A stretch of 7,731 nucleotides of DNA, taken from positions 1 through 7,731 of the forward strand of contig JAGQQZ010000181.1 in the NCBI GenBank assembly GCA_020425915.1, read 5' to 3'. The translations under genes were made by a program, and so were the position numbers. The notes under the pieces are model-generated. The model ran no database searches. It was given only the letters and a program-made list of their open reading frames with translations, and was not told the origin of the DNA. Every line of letters starts with the position of its first letter. The stretch's first letter is position 1. The DNA comes from Planctomycetota bacterium. Lineage in GTDB: Bacteria > Planctomycetota > UBA1135 > UBA2386. Below are positions 6,575-7,731 of the stretch, one piece after another.

Positions 6575-7543
6575 TTATTCCGCGATGCGCTTCCCGGTCA
6601 GACTGCGCAGGAACGTCGCGATCTCGTCGACTTGTCGGGCCGTCAGATCCCGTCCCAGTTGGTGCTTGCCCATGATCCGGATGGCCTCCTCGAGCGTCTC
6701 GATCGAGCCGTCGTGGAAGTAGGGAGCGGTCTCGGCCACGTTCCGCAGCATCGGCACCTTGAACATCAGCTTGTCCGACTCCTGACCCGTGACCGCGTAG
6801 CGGCCGAGGTCCTCGGACTCGAACGGCACGACGAGGCCGAGCTTGTTGGCGATCTCTCCGCCGACCGCGCGGGTCTTGTGGCAGGTGATGCAGCCCGCCT
6901 CGATGAACGTCGCGAGACCCTTCTGCTCGGCCGCGGACAGCGCGTCGCGCTCACCGTCGAGGAAGTGGTCGAATCGCGAGCGGGTCACGAGCGTGCGTTC
7001 GAATGCCCCGATCGCGGCGCGGACGTTGTCGGCCGTGATCGGTTGCGCCTGGCCCGGGAACGCGGCGGCGAAACTCGCCGAGTACTCCGGGATGCCGCGC
7101 AGGATCGCTTCGATCTCCTGGTCGCCGGTGAGCCCGTGCTCGACGTCGGTCGTCATCGGCATCGTGGATTGCTCCTCGACCGTTGCGGCGCGGAAGTCCC
7201 AGAACTGCGCGAACTGACGAAACGCGTCGAACGTCGTCGGAGCGTTCCGCTTGCCGCTGGCACCGGCCGTGCCGGGCGAGGTCGGCAGGCCGTCCTGACC
7301 GAACTTCTCGAGGTCGTGGCAGCTCGCGCAAGAGATGTCGCCGTGCCGTGACAGTCGCTTCTCGTGGTAGAGGGTATCGCCGAGCGCGATCTTCGCCGGG
7401 GTCGGTTCGCCGTCCACGGTCGGAGCGTTCGGCCAGTTTCCGAACAGTTGATCGACGACTGCGAGGTCGAGGTTCGGCGATTCTGGTTCGCCCGAGCAGG
7501 AGATCGGGACGGTCAGGCAGATGAGGATCGAGAGGATGCGCAT
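6575..7543 (-). CDS. Di-haem cytochrome c peroxidase family protein (CcpA/MauG-like), lacks the classical distal His
   Basis: Family members reduce H2O2 to water in the periplasm, taking electrons from small cytochromes or cupredoxins. From ATG at 7543 the protein has 322 residues. GGAAG lies 10 bases upstream of this ATG. The N-terminus is a signal peptide with Cys at 16 (VPISC), an imperfect lipobox, so lipid attachment is possible but uncertain. Haem sites: CASCH (72-76) and CITCH (218-222). Other signatures: RNAPTTF, QFWD (113-116), EEQ (123-125), FKVPMLRNVAETAPYFHDGS (261-280) and IMGKHQLGRDL (290-300), where M291 matches the axial Met of the electron-transfer haem. Aligned without gaps to the Pseudomonas aeruginosa enzyme (recalled from memory), W94, Q104 and E114 correspond to W115, Q125 and E135, but the distal ligand His71 corresponds to T92. 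The peroxidatic haem may therefore be permanently open. The family call is firm; peroxidase activity as opposed to a MauG-like oxidation is inferred. Confidence 0.95.
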   Translation of the reverse strand: MRILSILICLTVPISCSGEPESPNLDLAVVDQLFGNWPNAPTVDGEPTPAKIALGDTLYHEKRLSRHGDISCASCHDLEKFGQDGLPTSPGTAGASGKRNAPTTFDAFRQFAQFWDFRAATVEEQSTMPMTTDVEHGLTGDQEIEAILRGIPEYSASFAAAFPGQAQPITADNVRAAIGAFERTLVTRSRFDHFLDGERDALSAAEQKGLATFIEAGCITCHKTRAVGGEIANKLGLVVPFESEDLGRYAVTGQESDKLMFKVPMLRNVAETAPYFHDGSIETLEEAIRIMGKHQLGRDLTARQVDEIATFLRSLTGKRIAE

Positions 7544-7731
7544 GGTGATTCGACTTCCGGAGCCGGGAGAGTCGCGGGAGCCGAATCGGGTTTCGGGATT
7601 TCTCGACCCCACCAGAGTCCGGTGAGCAACCACGCGGCCCCGGTCCAGTGCAGCAGCAGTCGGTCGGCGCTCGAGCGGAGGTGGTGCCGCAGGTCGGCCT
7701 CTGGTGACAGCAGGAAAGGGATCGCCTCGAA
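7513..7731 (-). CDS. C-terminal fragment of an unidentified protein, cut by the window edge
   Basis: A minus-strand frame is open from the right edge to TGA at 7513-7515, giving 72 residues without a start. It begins FEAIPFLLSPEADLRHHLRS and contains a hydrophobic, Trp-rich run (LLLHWTGAAWLLTGLWWGR) followed by a Pro-rich tail. Third codon positions are strongly GC-biased in the first two-thirds, as in the neighbouring genes, which supports real coding; the tail is less convincing. It would overlap the peroxidase start by 31 bases, implying coupled expression of the two. The hydrophobic run could be a membrane segment. No family is recognised, and the overlap makes the exact end uncertain. 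Confidence 0.45.
   Translation of the reverse strand, partial: FEAIPFLLSPEADLRHHLRSSADRLLLHWTGAAWLLTGLWWGREIPKPDSAPATLPAPEVESPCASSRSSSA

Noticed and set aside
6557..7351. Plus-strand open frame of 264 codons opposite the peroxidase
   Set aside because: It is antisense to a firmly identified di-haem peroxidase and has no domain signal of its own.

Overview
The window is GC-rich and densely coded, with no RNA genes, CRISPR arrays, insertion sequences or phage genes that I can see. I infer a planctomycete, probably one of the marine lineages rich in secreted proteins that end in a shared C-terminal domain. The reasons are two tandem secreted proteins of a style I associate with those genomes, a secretin-like solitary exported protein, and weak or absent Shine-Dalgarno sites. 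This is inference from sequence style; no ribosomal or other marker gene is present.

Layout, left to right: (1) lhgO on the minus strand (75-1346), an FAD-dependent L-2-hydroxyglutarate oxidase/dehydrogenase. (2) An 80-base divergent gap. (3) A plus-strand gene (1427-3040) for an exported protein of unknown function, which looks like two degenerate copies of a secretin-type domain. (4) Convergent with it, two minus-strand tandem paralogues (3060-4676 and 4814-6433) encoding 538- and 539-residue secreted, cysteine-rich proteins, separated by 137 bases that hold a strong hairpin. (5) A minus-strand di-haem cytochrome c peroxidase (6575-7543) with a hairpin just after its stop. (6) The 3' end of another minus-strand reading frame (7513-7731), which runs off the right edge and overlaps the peroxidase start. 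The first 74 bases hold no gene I can name. No stretch over 300 bases lacks a gene.

The genes do not form an obvious pathway. LhgO feeds electrons from L-2-hydroxyglutarate into the respiratory chain, the peroxidase reduces periplasmic H2O2 using electrons from small c-type donors, and the other three full-length proteins are exported with unknown roles. The hairpins suggest that the peroxidase and the two paralogues are separate transcription units.

The points most worth a second look are: the peroxidase, which carries Thr where the classical enzyme has its distal haem ligand His71, although the other signature residues are kept; the internal duplication in the 537-residue exported protein; and the paralogue pair, in which one copy has gained two cysteines that could form an extra disulfide.
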